Source of the DNA: Tautonia rosea
GTDB lineage: Bacteria; Planctomycetota; Planctomycetia; Isosphaerales; Isosphaeraceae
Reading direction: 5' to 3'
DNA length: 64,000 bases
Assembly: GCF_012958305.1 (NCBI RefSeq)
Contig: NZ_JABBYO010000004.1
Location: 1-64,000 of the forward strand
In this document: piece after piece, positions 56,704 to 64,000 of the stretch
Position numbering within the stretch: the stretch's first letter is position 1
How the letters are laid out: each line of letters begins with the position of its first letter
Translations under genes and position numbers: made by a program
The notes under the pieces: generated by a model
Seen by the model: only the letters and a program-made list of their open reading frames with translations
The model's database searches: none
Told to the model about the DNA's origin: nothing

Positions 56704-59193
56704 TCAATGCCGGAACAAAAATTCCGGGTGGTTGAGCAACGACCAGAGCAGGTCCTCGGCCACCCGGCGGCGGTCGGCGTCGTCGGTGGCGGCGTCGAGC
56801 CGGTCGAGCGCGAAGGCCGTCTCGCTCTCGGTTGGGAAGCGGCAGAGGGTGGCGAGGAAGAGTTCCTCGATCACGCTTGCATCGTCAGCCCCCGAGGCCA
56901 TCAGGCGGCCGATCCGGTTCTCCTCGGCGCTGACCTTGCGGTGGACCGTACGACCGCCGACGAGTTGTAATGCCTGTTCAAGCGTCGAATCTTCCTCGCG
57001 TTCACATTCGCACGCTTCCGACCGCAAGGGCTGGCCGAAGGTCCGCAGGAACGGGTGGTTGAACTCGCCGTCGGGCACCTCGACCGCTCGCGTCCCGGAA
57101 GGGAGATGGAACAGTTTTTCCTCGACCCCGGTGGCCTGGGAGATGGCGTCGAGCAGGACCTCGGCCGGGAGCAGTTCCACGAGCGACCGGGAGAAGTAGC
57201 GGTCGTCCCCAGCGTTGAAGGCGTTCGGCTCAGCCGAGAGTTGATAGGCCCGGCTGGTGCAGATGAGGCGGATGGTCCGCTTCACGTCGAAGCCGTGGGC
57301 GACGAAATCGTCGGCCAGGGCATCGAGCAGGTCCTCGGAGATCGGCGGGTTCGAGGCGCGAAGGTCATCGACCGGATCAACAATCCCCTTGCCCATCAGG
57401 TGATGCCAGATGCGGTTGACCGCCGCCTTGGCAAAGAACGGGTTGTCGGGCGAGGTGATCCAGTCGGCCAGCGCCTCGCGGCGGTCGGCACCCTCGGGGA
57501 TCTCGGGAGGCTCGGCCCCCAGCGGCTTCGGGGCCATCACCTGCCCGGTGCGGGGCTGGCGGACCTCGCGGCCGGGGCGAAGGTAGACGGTTTCTTCCTT
57601 GTTATACTGGGCGAAGAACTGCGGGCCGTTCTTGTAGTTCACCTCGCTGAAGAAGGCGGCCATGCCGTAGTAGTCGTCCTGGGTCCAGCGGTCGGCCACG
57701 TGGTTGTGGCACTTGGCGCACTGGAGCCGGAGGCCGAGGAAGAGCTGGCTGACCGTCTCGACCCGCTCTTCCGGGTTCCGGATCCGCCGGTAGAAGCTGG
57801 CGGGCGGGTTCGAGTAGTTCGGCCCCTTTGCGGTCACAATGGCGCGGACGAACTCATCAAACGGGGTGTTCTCGGCGACCTGATCCCGAATCCAGCGGTA
57901 ATAGCTGAACGCCCCTTTGTGCCCCGTGTAACGCTGATTGCACCCGAGACGGTCGGCCCACTTCATCGTCCAGAAGTCGACATATTCGGTGCGGTTCAAC
58001 AGGTCGTCAACCACCCGCTCCCGCTTGTTGGGCGATGGGTCGTTCACGAAGGCCCGGATTTCCTCCGGTGTCGGCGGCAGGCCGATCACCCCGATCGACA
58101 CGCGCCTCAAAAACGTCATGTCGTCGCAGAGTTCCGAAGGGGGCAGCCTGAGCAGCTCCCACTTCGCGGCCAGGTGCTCATCAATGAAGTTGTTCGCGGG
58201 GGGATCAGACCAGGCAAGCCCGTCCACCGGCTCTCGGAAGATCAGGCGAACGGTGGTAACAAGGGTCTCGAAATTGACCAGGATGGTCGTCTCTCCGGTC
58301 CCGACCTTGCGGACCAGGCCCCTCGGCTCAATCGTGGCGATGGTCTCGTCCGACGACTCGTACCGCGCCAACCGCGTGACATCGCGGATCGATCCGTCAT
58401 CGTAGATCAATCGGGCCGACAGCTGTTGCGACGTGCTTGGCAGGTCGAGCACCCGATCACCGGGCGAGACCTCCAGGCGGATCGGCTCGGGCAAGCCCTC
58501 CGGTTCGGGATCAAGCCCCTCGGCGATCCAGTCGCGGACGATCTGGTAGGTCGGGTCATCCGGTGTGAATCGGACACCCCCTTCATGCGGGACGGCTCCC
58601 GAACCCTTCAAGAGCACCAGGCTCTGCTCCGGGTCGAACGGGTTGACCCGCCGGTTGCCGACCTCTCGGGCCAGGGTCGTGTAATCGAGCACCGGATCGT
58701 ACCCCCGAAGGCTGAGGCGAAAGCCGTCCTTGCCGGTCGGGGTACCGTGGCAGGCCCCTGCGTTGCAGCCGGCCTTTGTCAGAGCGGGCAAGACCTCATG
58801 CTCGAACCGTCGAGGGTCGGCCACCTCCGCCCGATCGACCGTCACAACCGCCGAGGCTTCCACCCCTCCCACCCGAGCAATGATCTCCGACCGGCCATCG
58901 CTCCGGGGTCGCAGCAGTCCCGCTCGATCAACCCCCACCACCGAGCGCTCGGTCGGTTCGAGCGCGGCCTTGGCGGTCAGGTCGCGCACCGAGCCATCGG
59001 CAAAGTGCCCACTGACAATCAGTTGCGCCTCGCTCCGGGCTCCGTCCAGGTGGAGGGAGGCTGGCTCGATCGACAGGCGAAGCGGTGCTTCTTGCTCATC
59101 GGCGATGACGGAAGATGAGGCGAGCATCAGCAGCAGAATGGCGAGCGCAACCTGCAGCCATTGATGAGTGGGCGGGATCGGCCGGTCGGTCAT
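56704..59193 (-). CDS. Big_2 + DUF1549/DUF1553 cytochrome-like exported protein
   Basis: This 829-residue protein has a signal segment (LQVALAILLLMLASSSVIA), a bacterial Ig-like domain at about 38-120, and a planctomycete cytochrome-like domain with GCNAGACHG (Cys143, Cys148, His149), where four rather than two residues separate the cysteines. A second Ig-like domain spans about 240-320. DUF1549 spans about 334-505 (RRVSIGVIGLPPTPEEI, then CAKCHNH) and DUF1553 about 565-810 (DWITSPDNPFFAKAAVNRIWH). It is divergent from its DUF1501 partner and converges with the permease gene, four bases apart. Confidence 0.92.
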   Translation of the reverse strand: MTDRPIPPTHQWLQVALAILLLMLASSSVIADEQEAPLRLSIEPASLHLDGARSEAQLIVSGHFADGSVRDLTAKAALEPTERSVVGVDRAGLLRPRSDGRSEIIARVGGVEASAVVTVDRAEVADPRRFEHEVLPALTKAGCNAGACHGTPTGKDGFRLSLRGYDPVLDYTTLAREVGNRRVNPFDPEQSLVLLKGSGAVPHEGGVRFTPDDPTYQIVRDWIAEGLDPEPEGLPEPIRLEVSPGDRVLDLPSTSQQLSARLIYDDGSIRDVTRLARYESSDETIATIEPRGLVRKVGTGETTILVNFETLVTTVRLIFREPVDGLAWSDPPANNFIDEHLAAKWELLRLPPSELCDDMTFLRRVSIGVIGLPPTPEEIRAFVNDPSPNKRERVVDDLLNRTEYVDFWTMKWADRLGCNQRYTGHKGAFSYYRWIRDQVAENTPFDEFVRAIVTAKGPNYSNPPASFYRRIRNPEERVETVSQLFLGLRLQCAKCHNHVADRWTQDDYYGMAAFFSEVNYKNGPQFFAQYNKEETVYLRPGREVRQPRTGQVMAPKPLGAEPPEIPEGADRREALADWITSPDNPFFAKAAVNRIWHHLMGKGIVDPVDDLRASNPPISEDLLDALADDFVAHGFDVKRTIRLICTSRAYQLSAEPNAFNAGDDRYFSRSLVELLPAEVLLDAISQATGVEEKLFHLPSGTRAVEVPDGEFNHPFLRTFGQPLRSEACECEREEDSTLEQALQLVGGRTVHRKVSAEENRIGRLMASGADDASVIEELFLATLCRFPTESETAFALDRLDAATDDADRRRVAEDLLWSLLNHPEFLFRH

Positions 59194-59334
59194 GATGACC
59201 TCCTCACGATCGGTCGGTCGGGCGGGTCAGATCAGATCGGGGTGGTTTCCCGAGCCTTGACTGTTTATAAGATATTAAACGCGAGAGGGCCCGAAACGCG
59301 AGGCCGATTCCCCAATAGAGGGAGGAGCAAGGCA

Positions 59335-60702
59335 ATGCGCCACGAGCCGATGGGATGCCGGGAGTTCTTCGAAACACGCACGTCGCGCCGCCAGATCCTT
59401 CAGATTGGGGCTCTGGGATGGCTTGGTTTGGGCCTCTCCGACGTGCTCAGGGCCGAGGGTTCGGGCCTCGCTTTGCCGGTGAAGGCGAAGTCGGTCATCT
59501 TCCTGCACCAGTTCGGCGGCGCGAGCCATCACGACACCTTCGATATGAAGCCCGACGCCCCGGCCGAGATCCGAGGCGAGTTCAACCCGATCGCCTCGAA
59601 CCTCCCCGGCGTTCAGGTGTGCGAATTGCTCCCGAAGATGGCGACCGTGATGGACAAGGTCTGCCTCGTCCGATCCGTCAATCACCGGACCGGGGCGCAC
59701 AATTCGGCCACCTACTATTCCTTGACCGGCCACAAGCCGCTCATTGATATTGTGACGGCCAACGCCACCGCGACCGACTTCCCTGCCTACGGGTCGATCG
59801 TCGATAAGCTCGCTCCCAGCCCGCCGACAATCCCCACCGCCGTCTCCCTTCCCACAATGATCGCCGACGGCCCCTTCCGCACCCCGGGCGAGTTCGCCGG
59901 CTTTCTTGGCAAGCAGCACGACCCGCTGTTCATTCTGAAAGATCCGAACAAGCCGGAGTTCTCGGTCGAGGAACTGAGCCTGCCGCTCGAAGTCCCCACC
60001 GACCGCGCCGGCGACCGTCGGGCGATGCTCTCGGAGCTGACCCAGTTCGCCCGGCTCGGCGACCAGCTCGCCGCCGTGAAGGGGATGAACGCCTACCAGC
60101 AGCGTGCCTTCGACCTGCTCACCTCTCCCGAAACCCAGCGGGCGTTCGATATTCACTCCGAGCCGGATTCTGTCCGGGAACGCTACGGCCGCACCACCTA
60201 CGGCCAGAGCGTGTTGATGGCCCGCCGCCTGGTCGAGGCCGGCGTGCGATTCGTCACTGTCTACTACTCCCCCAACATCGGCGGTTGGGACACGCACAAG
60301 GACAACTTCAACACGCTCCGCAATTCGCGCCTGCCGATCACCGATCAGACCCTGCCCACCCTGCTCGAAGACCTCGACGAGCGTGGCCTACTCGATGACA
60401 CGATGGTCGTCTGGACCGGCGAGTTCGGCCGGACCCCCCGCATCAACAAGGACGCCGGCCGCGACCACTGGCCGCAGTGCTACACGATCCTCATGGCCGG
60501 CGGCGGGCTGAAGCGCGGCTATGTCCACGGCGCGTCGGATGCCTCGGGGGCCTATCCCAAGTCCGACCCCTGCACGCCCGACGACATCTCCGCCACCATG
60601 TTCCACTGCCTCGGCATTGACCCCTCGACTGAGCTGCGCGACCAGCTCAATCGGCCGATCCCTGTGTCTTACGGATCGCCGATTGCCCCGATCCTCGCCT
60701 GA
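59335..60702 (+). CDS. DUF1501 Tat-exported protein
   Basis: This 455-residue protein starts after GGGAGGAGCAAGG. A twin-arginine motif (TSRRQILQIGALGWLGLGL, arginines 18-19) directs Tat export. The DUF1501 body shows SVIFLHQFGGASHHDTFDMK near the start, WTGEFGRTPRINKDAGRDHW near 360-385 and TMFHCLGID near the end, fitting the alkaline-phosphatase-like fold. It pairs with the divergent DUF1549/1553 gene, with 141 bases between the two starts. A convergent hairpin terminator follows. Confidence 0.92.
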   Translation: MRHEPMGCREFFETRTSRRQILQIGALGWLGLGLSDVLRAEGSGLALPVKAKSVIFLHQFGGASHHDTFDMKPDAPAEIRGEFNPIASNLPGVQVCELLPKMATVMDKVCLVRSVNHRTGAHNSATYYSLTGHKPLIDIVTANATATDFPAYGSIVDKLAPSPPTIPTAVSLPTMIADGPFRTPGEFAGFLGKQHDPLFILKDPNKPEFSVEELSLPLEVPTDRAGDRRAMLSELTQFARLGDQLAAVKGMNAYQQRAFDLLTSPETQRAFDIHSEPDSVRERYGRTTYGQSVLMARRLVEAGVRFVTVYYSPNIGGWDTHKDNFNTLRNSRLPITDQTLPTLLEDLDERGLLDDTMVVWTGEFGRTPRINKDAGRDHWPQCYTILMAGGGLKRGYVHGASDASGAYPKSDPCTPDDISATMFHCLGIDPSTELRDQLNRPIPVSYGSPIAPILA

Positions 60703-60711
60703 TCGGCCGAA

Positions 60712-60748
60712 GATGCCGGGGACAGGTCATCCCCTGGTCCCCGGCATC
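60712..60748. terminator. Bidirectional hairpin terminator
   Basis: GATGCCGGGGAC (60712-60723) pairs perfectly with GTCCCCGGCATC (60737-60748) across a 13-base loop. It lies between convergent genes and overlaps the last codons of the leftward hydrolase gene, so it can stop transcription from both sides. Confidence 0.75.
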
Positions 60749-61533
60749 CTCAACTCCGCCAGGAATGCGCCGAGCAAACGGTTGAACGCTTCCGGCTGAC
60801 AGAGGTTGCTCGGGTCGATCGCATCAGGAATGACTTCGAGCCGTGCCCCGGGAATCGGTCTGATCGCTCGTTCCATGAGCGTGATGGCCGTCTTGCTCCA
60901 CCCGCCGACGATCCCGAGCGTCGGGCAGGCGATTCGATCGGCCCGGCGAACCGCGTCGATTCGACACATGGCGATGCTCTGCAAGACCGCCTCGGTCGGC
61001 CGGAAGCCATCGACCAGGTCGGGGATCGCCGCGTGCGCCGTCGGCCAGCGCCGGAAGAACAGCCCGGCCATCCCCTTCAACACCGGCCGGGGCAGATAAT
61101 ACATCCCCAGCGTCAGGTACGAGCCGAGCAAGAGCAGCCCCTCCATCGGGCGACTCGCCCGCAACTCGCCGAACGCATCGACTACGACCAGGCCCGCGAG
61201 CCGCTCCGGGTGCCTCTGGGCGAACTGCAAGGCGACAGCGCCGCCGTACGAGACGCCGACCATCACCACCGCTTGCTCGCCGATCGTATCCATCAACGCC
61301 GCCAGGTCGTCGCACTGGCGGTCGATCACCGTCCCGATCGGCCCGTCGAGCCTCCCCGACCCGCCATTGCCGCGCAGGTCGGGCCGGATCACCCGGTGCG
61401 TCCTTCGAAACGCCTCCGCCTGCGGATCGAACATCCGGTGCGTCCCCCCCAGGCCGGGGACGAACAGCACGGGCGCTCCCCCCCCTTCGTCCTCGTAATG
61501 CAGTTTCGTCTCGTTGAGCACCATGCGGGGCAT
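60727..61533 (-). CDS. Alpha/beta hydrolase-like protein with incomplete catalytic triad
   Basis: This 268-residue protein has the alpha/beta-hydrolase fold (VLFVPGLGGTHRMFD, RPDLRGNGGSG) and an intact nucleophile elbow GVSYGGA. The start is the ATG at 61531-61533 after a GGGGGAG site; the upstream frame is Arg-rich. The later catalytic parts are altered. Where the acid usually follows a strand (PTLxIVGxxD) it reads PTLGIVGGWSKTA, and where the histidine is expected (VIPxAGHxxxxExPEAF) it reads VIPDAIDPSNLCQPEAF. Both Asp and His thus appear lost. It may be a non-enzymatic relative, or the residues may be supplied from elsewhere. Confidence 0.85.
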   Translation of the reverse strand: MPRMVLNETKLHYEDEGGGAPVLFVPGLGGTHRMFDPQAEAFRRTHRVIRPDLRGNGGSGRLDGPIGTVIDRQCDDLAALMDTIGEQAVVMVGVSYGGAVALQFAQRHPERLAGLVVVDAFGELRASRPMEGLLLLGSYLTLGMYYLPRPVLKGMAGLFFRRWPTAHAAIPDLVDGFRPTEAVLQSIAMCRIDAVRRADRIACPTLGIVGGWSKTAITLMERAIRPIPGARLEVIPDAIDPSNLCQPEAFNRLLGAFLAELRMPGTRG

Positions 61534-61650
61534 CGTCGGCGGCTCCCCCTCGACGGGGATCGGGCGAACGGGGAAAACTCGGGCGATCGTCCGTCGAACC
61601 GACGAGCGCCGTTCTTTGCGTACGCGTTTCGAGTCGCCGTTGCGGATCGA

Positions 61651-61696
61651 CCCCCTCACCCGGCCCTCGGCCACCCTCTCCCCCAAAGGGGGCGTG
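61651..61696 (+). repeat. Dispersed GC-rich intergenic repeat, copy 1
   Basis: CCCCCTCACCCGGCCCTCGG followed by CCACCCTCTCCCCCAAAGGG belongs to the CCCTCACCCCGGCCCTCTCCC type of intergenic repeat seen in many GC-rich bacteria. A second copy in the opposite orientation lies at 62912. Confidence 0.65.
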
Positions 61697-61700
61697 GGTT

Positions 61701-61851
61701 GATCAATTTGCCCGCAACTGGTCCGATTACCTGATCGGGTTGACGACCGGGAAGCCCGAGCCGAAGAAGTCGAAGCGGGTCACCATGTCCAGGTTGGAGG
61801 CGCAGAAGCTCGGCCTGATCCCGAAGAAATCCGGTTGCGGGTGCGGGAAAT
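61701..61851 (+). pseudogene. Orphan C-terminal gene fragment ending CGCGK
   Basis: A 50-codon frame without a good start reads DQFARNWSDYLIGLTTGKPE, then lysine-rich sequence, then RLEAQKLGLIPKKSGCGCGK and a stop. It begins directly at the dispersed repeat, as if the 5' part of a gene had been lost there. The family was not recognised. A 24-codon start at an internal ATG is possible but has no ribosome binding site. Confidence 0.3.
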
Positions 61852-62507
61852 AGTTAAAGGTCCGGCGTGAACGTGGCCCGATAGAGGGGGGTGGACAGGC
61901 GATCGGCAACGACGAGATCGAGGTCATGGGAACCCCGATTCCCGGTGGAAACGGCAGTTCCCAGAAGTTAATCCTTGGGCGACAAGACTTTCAGTCTCGA
62001 TCCGCCCCTAAAGATCCGAGCGGCGGCCGACGATGATATTGTCCGTCCACTTGCAATGACAAATTAGGCAAAGGAGTCGGGGGAGGCGGAAGTAGCTAAC
62101 GACACGCCTCCCCCGATCTCTTTCGCCTGATCCGATCCCCCTTCGGGAGAGACGAATCTTGGCAAATGTTAGCAAGTCTCCGTCTGGCGCAAAGGCCAGC
62201 CGGACCCGTGCGACCGGCAAACTCGACCCGCCCGACGCAGGCAACCAGGTCACGGATCACGCCAAAAACGGAATCAATCCGGGCTTGCTGGACCGGATCG
62301 GTCGCTGGAGATTCTTCTGCCTCTTGGTCGTTTCAGCGTCTTGCGTGCTGAATAACCAGGGCTTCGAGTTGAGCGTCAAAGTGCCGGGTGGGCACCAGCG
62401 TTCGATCGAGGAGGAGATGCATCGGGAAGATCACAAGGCGGCGTGTCCCGCTTGCACCGGTCACCCTATAGATCGTTCGATCGACCACAGAAGTTGAGCG
62501 GTTCCAC

Positions 62508-62535
62508 GGTGGCCGGGAGCAGGCTCCCGGCCACC
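62508..62535 (-). terminator. Hairpin terminator of the small hypothetical gene
   Basis: GGTGGCCGGGAG and CTCCCGGCCACC form a perfect 12-bp stem with a four-base loop. It starts 38 bases after the stop of the leftward 102-residue gene. Confidence 0.75.
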
Positions 62536-62573
62536 TTCTCTCACCCCAGACTCCGCCGGTCGCCACTCACCGC

Positions 62574-62882
62574 TCATGCCTGGGGAGAAATCCGGTAGGC
62601 GACCACGTTCGCTACCATTGAAATCATCCCATTCTCGCCCATAGTGGCTTTGTGGATGACCCCCCTCACCTCCAGCCTCGATCCGTCCTCCAGGATGATC
62701 CGCTCCCCGGTTCGGGGGAGGTGTTCCCCGAAGGCAATGAAGGAGACGCCTTCCGGGTCTCCCACCCTGGCACCGGGTTCGTCGCAGATCACGTGAATGG
62801 GCTTTAAGCCCATCCGATCCGCCTGATCCCAAACCTCACTTGACACGTCCGGCACGCCGTCGGGATCGTAGTTGATGGACAT
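62574..62882 (-). CDS. Small hypothetical protein
   Basis: This 102-residue protein has no recognised family. It is acidic, with no signal peptide or membrane segment, and looks like a compact beta-rich domain (RIILEDGSRLEVRGVIHKA near the middle). A strong GAAGGAG ribosome binding site stands seven bases before the ATG and a perfect hairpin terminator follows the stop, so it is probably a real single-gene unit. It is divergent from the M81 peptidase gene. Confidence 0.7.
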   Translation of the reverse strand: MSINYDPDGVPDVSSEVWDQADRMGLKPIHVICDEPGARVGDPEGVSFIAFGEHLPRTGERIILEDGSRLEVRGVIHKATMGENGMISMVANVVAYRISPQA

Positions 62883-62911
62883 GATGCTACTCCTTCACGG
62901 CTTCTATCTGT

Positions 62912-62953
62912 CTCCCTCTCCCTGTTTCGGGGGAGAGGGCCGGGGTGAGGGGG
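62912..62953 (-). repeat. Dispersed GC-rich intergenic repeat, copy 2
   Basis: CTCCCTCTCCCTGTTTCGGG followed by GGAGAGGGCCGGGGTGAGGG is the inverted counterpart of the copy at 61651, and it can fold on itself. It lies between the small hypothetical gene and the peptidase gene. Confidence 0.65.
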
Positions 62954-63029
62954 CCTTTGCAAGCACGCAAGAACCGCGCTCGATCATACCGGAATTCCCC
63001 CCCTCCATCCAGCCTCGGAGCCTCCCCCC

Positions 63030-64000
63030 ATGCGCATCGCCATCGCCGGCCTGATGCACGAGTCGAACACCTTCAGCCCCGACCGGACCGGCCTCGATCA
63101 GTTCCGCGAGGGGAGCCTCGCCGACGGCCCCGCCCTGATCCCCGTCTGGCGAGAGGCCCACCACGAGGTCGGCGGCTTCCTCGAAGGGGCCGAGCGCTTC
63201 GGGTTCGAGGCCGTGCCCACCACGATGGCCTGGGCCACCCCCGGCGGACCGGTCGATGACGCGGTGCTCGACGAGGTGACCTCCCGGATCGCCGACGCCC
63301 TCGCCCGCCTCCCCGTCGATGGGCTGCTGGTGGCGCTCCACGGCGCGATGGTCACGCCCCACCACCTCGACGCCGACGGCGAGGTCCTCCGCCGCCTCCG
63401 CGCCGCCCTCGGCCCCGACCGCCCCCTCGTCTGCTCGCTCGACTTCCACGCCAACGTCTCCCCGCTCATGGCGGAACACGCCGATGCTCTGGTCGGTTAT
63501 CAGACCTATCCCCACGTCGATCAGCGCGAGCGCGGACTCCTCGCCGCCGACCTCATCGCCCGAACCGTTCGCGGCGAAATCCGGCCCGTCACCGCCCTCG
63601 CCCAGCCGCCGATGATCGTCAACCTGCTCGGCCAGGACACCAGCGCCGAGCCGATGCGCTCTCTGATGAACGAGGCCCGATCCCTCGAACAACGCCCCGG
63701 CCTCCTCTCGATCAGCCTAATGGGTGGCTTCCCCTACGCCGACGTGCCCGAGATGGGTTCCTCGGTCATCGCCGTGGCCGACGGCGACCGATCGCTTGCG
63801 CAAGCCGCCGCCGATGACCTGGCCGCTCGCCTCTGGTCGATCCGCCACGACCTCGACGCCCGCCGCCCCGACGCCGCCGAGGCCGTCCGCCAGGCGATCG
63901 CCTCCGACCGCTCCCCCGTCGTCCTCGTCGACCTCGGCGACAACATCGGCGGCGGCACCCCCGGCGACGGCACCGTGATCCTCTCCGAACTGATTCGCCA
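63030..64000 (+). CDS. M81-family metallopeptidase (MlrC-like), 5' part
   Basis: The first 323 codons are present and the window ends inside the gene. The N-terminus MRIAIAGLMHESNTFSP is the family hallmark. The metal-binding segments SLDFHANVSP (near 143-152) and TYPHVDQRERG (near 166-176) are visible, as is MGGFPYADVPEMGSS near 232. MlrC of sphingomonads degrades linearised microcystin peptides. Planctomycete members are widespread and their substrates unknown. There is no signal peptide, so a cytoplasmic location is likely. Family members are usually about 480-500 residues, so about a third is missing. Confidence 0.9.
   Translation, partial: MRIAIAGLMHESNTFSPDRTGLDQFREGSLADGPALIPVWREAHHEVGGFLEGAERFGFEAVPTTMAWATPGGPVDDAVLDEVTSRIADALARLPVDGLLVALHGAMVTPHHLDADGEVLRRLRAALGPDRPLVCSLDFHANVSPLMAEHADALVGYQTYPHVDQRERGLLAADLIARTVRGEIRPVTALAQPPMIVNLLGQDTSAEPMRSLMNEARSLEQRPGLLSISLMGGFPYADVPEMGSSVIAVADGDRSLAQAAADDLAARLWSIRHDLDARRPDAAEAVRQAIASDRSPVVLVDLGDNIGGGTPGDGTVILSELIR

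Larger units (their letters stand above)
61534..62573. other. 1-kb gene-poor stretch with repeats and an orphan frame
   Basis: No complete gene is supported. It holds one copy of a dispersed GC-rich repeat, an orphan 3' gene fragment, some short frames without resemblance to known families, and a terminator for the small gene to the right. The middle (about 61.9-62.2 kb) has moderate A/T content and no recognised RNA. Confidence 0.45.

Noticed and set aside
59257-59278. TTGACT followed by TATTAA before the DUF1501 gene, resembling a promoter
   Set aside because: The two boxes are only 10 bases apart, too close for a sigma-70 promoter.
62159-62497. 112-codon open frame starting with TTG
   Set aside because: No ribosome binding site, no recognised family and a non-ATG start; a hydrophobic patch alone is not enough.

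Overview
The window looks like a chromosomal segment of a GC-rich planctomycete, most likely of the Isosphaeraceae type. The basis is family content: planctomycete-specific cytochrome-c-like proteins (DUF1592/1587/1588/1585/1595 and DUF1549/DUF1553), their Tat-exported partners (DUF1552, DUF1501), a DUF1559 pseudopilin-like protein, CRTAC1/ASPIC-UnbV proteins with TPR partners, Pirellula-type heme-binding domains, and LRR proteins with AMN1-like repeats. No rRNA, tRNA or CRISPR array was found.

Layout. 0.2-10.1 kb: a DUF1592+DUF1552 pair, then two leftward LRR proteins and a large sugar-dehydrogenase/multi-heme fusion. 10.3-14.4 kb: an accessory island with wrecked IS21-like and IS630-like transposases, then a compact TetR regulon (NTF2-like DUF1348 protein, alpha/beta hydrolase, isochorismatase-like hydrolase, TetR) marked by three near-identical operator palindromes. 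14.6-24.7 kb: a seven-gene leftward operon with exactly the gene order of the Pseudomonas Wsp surface-sensing system (MCP, CheW, CheR-TPR, CheW, CheA-REC hybrid, CheB). It is headed by a membrane-anchored urea/amide-type substrate-binding protein and has no WspR diguanylate cyclase. 24.7-28.1 kb: an OFA-type MFS transporter, its 52-residue small subunit and a TolC-like outer membrane protein. 29.0-36.3 kb: a small lipoprotein, a DUF1559 protein, and a TPR / CRTAC1 / TPR / TPR cluster. 36.4-45.2 kb: two consecutive cytochrome-like plus Tat-partner modules. 45.4-52.1 kb: exported hydrolase-like proteins, including two divergent ceramidase-fold proteins and an SGNH-sialidase-like fusion. 52.4-56.7 kb: a YtrA-type GntR regulator, ABC ATPase and a giant fused permease. 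56.7-60.7 kb: a divergent DUF1549/1553 and DUF1501 pair. 60.7-64.0 kb: a catalytically degenerate alpha/beta hydrolase, a gene-poor stretch with dispersed GC-rich repeats, a small hypothetical protein, and the start of an MlrC-type M81 metallopeptidase cut by the window edge.

How the genes fit together. The most coherent system is the Wsp-like chemosensory operon. Four of its six junctions are 4-nt start/stop overlaps, so stoichiometric expression is likely. The binding protein in front is coupled to the receptor by one of these overlaps and has no transporter genes beside it, which suggests a ligand-sensing role. The CheA carries two phosphotransfer domains sharing a 128-bp identical segment, evidence of recent duplication or gene conversion. 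The output partner must lie elsewhere or be of another type. The secreted cytochrome-like/Tat pairs, the sugar dehydrogenase and the exported hydrolases suggest a periplasmic, polymer-degrading lifestyle, but their substrates cannot be read from the sequence.
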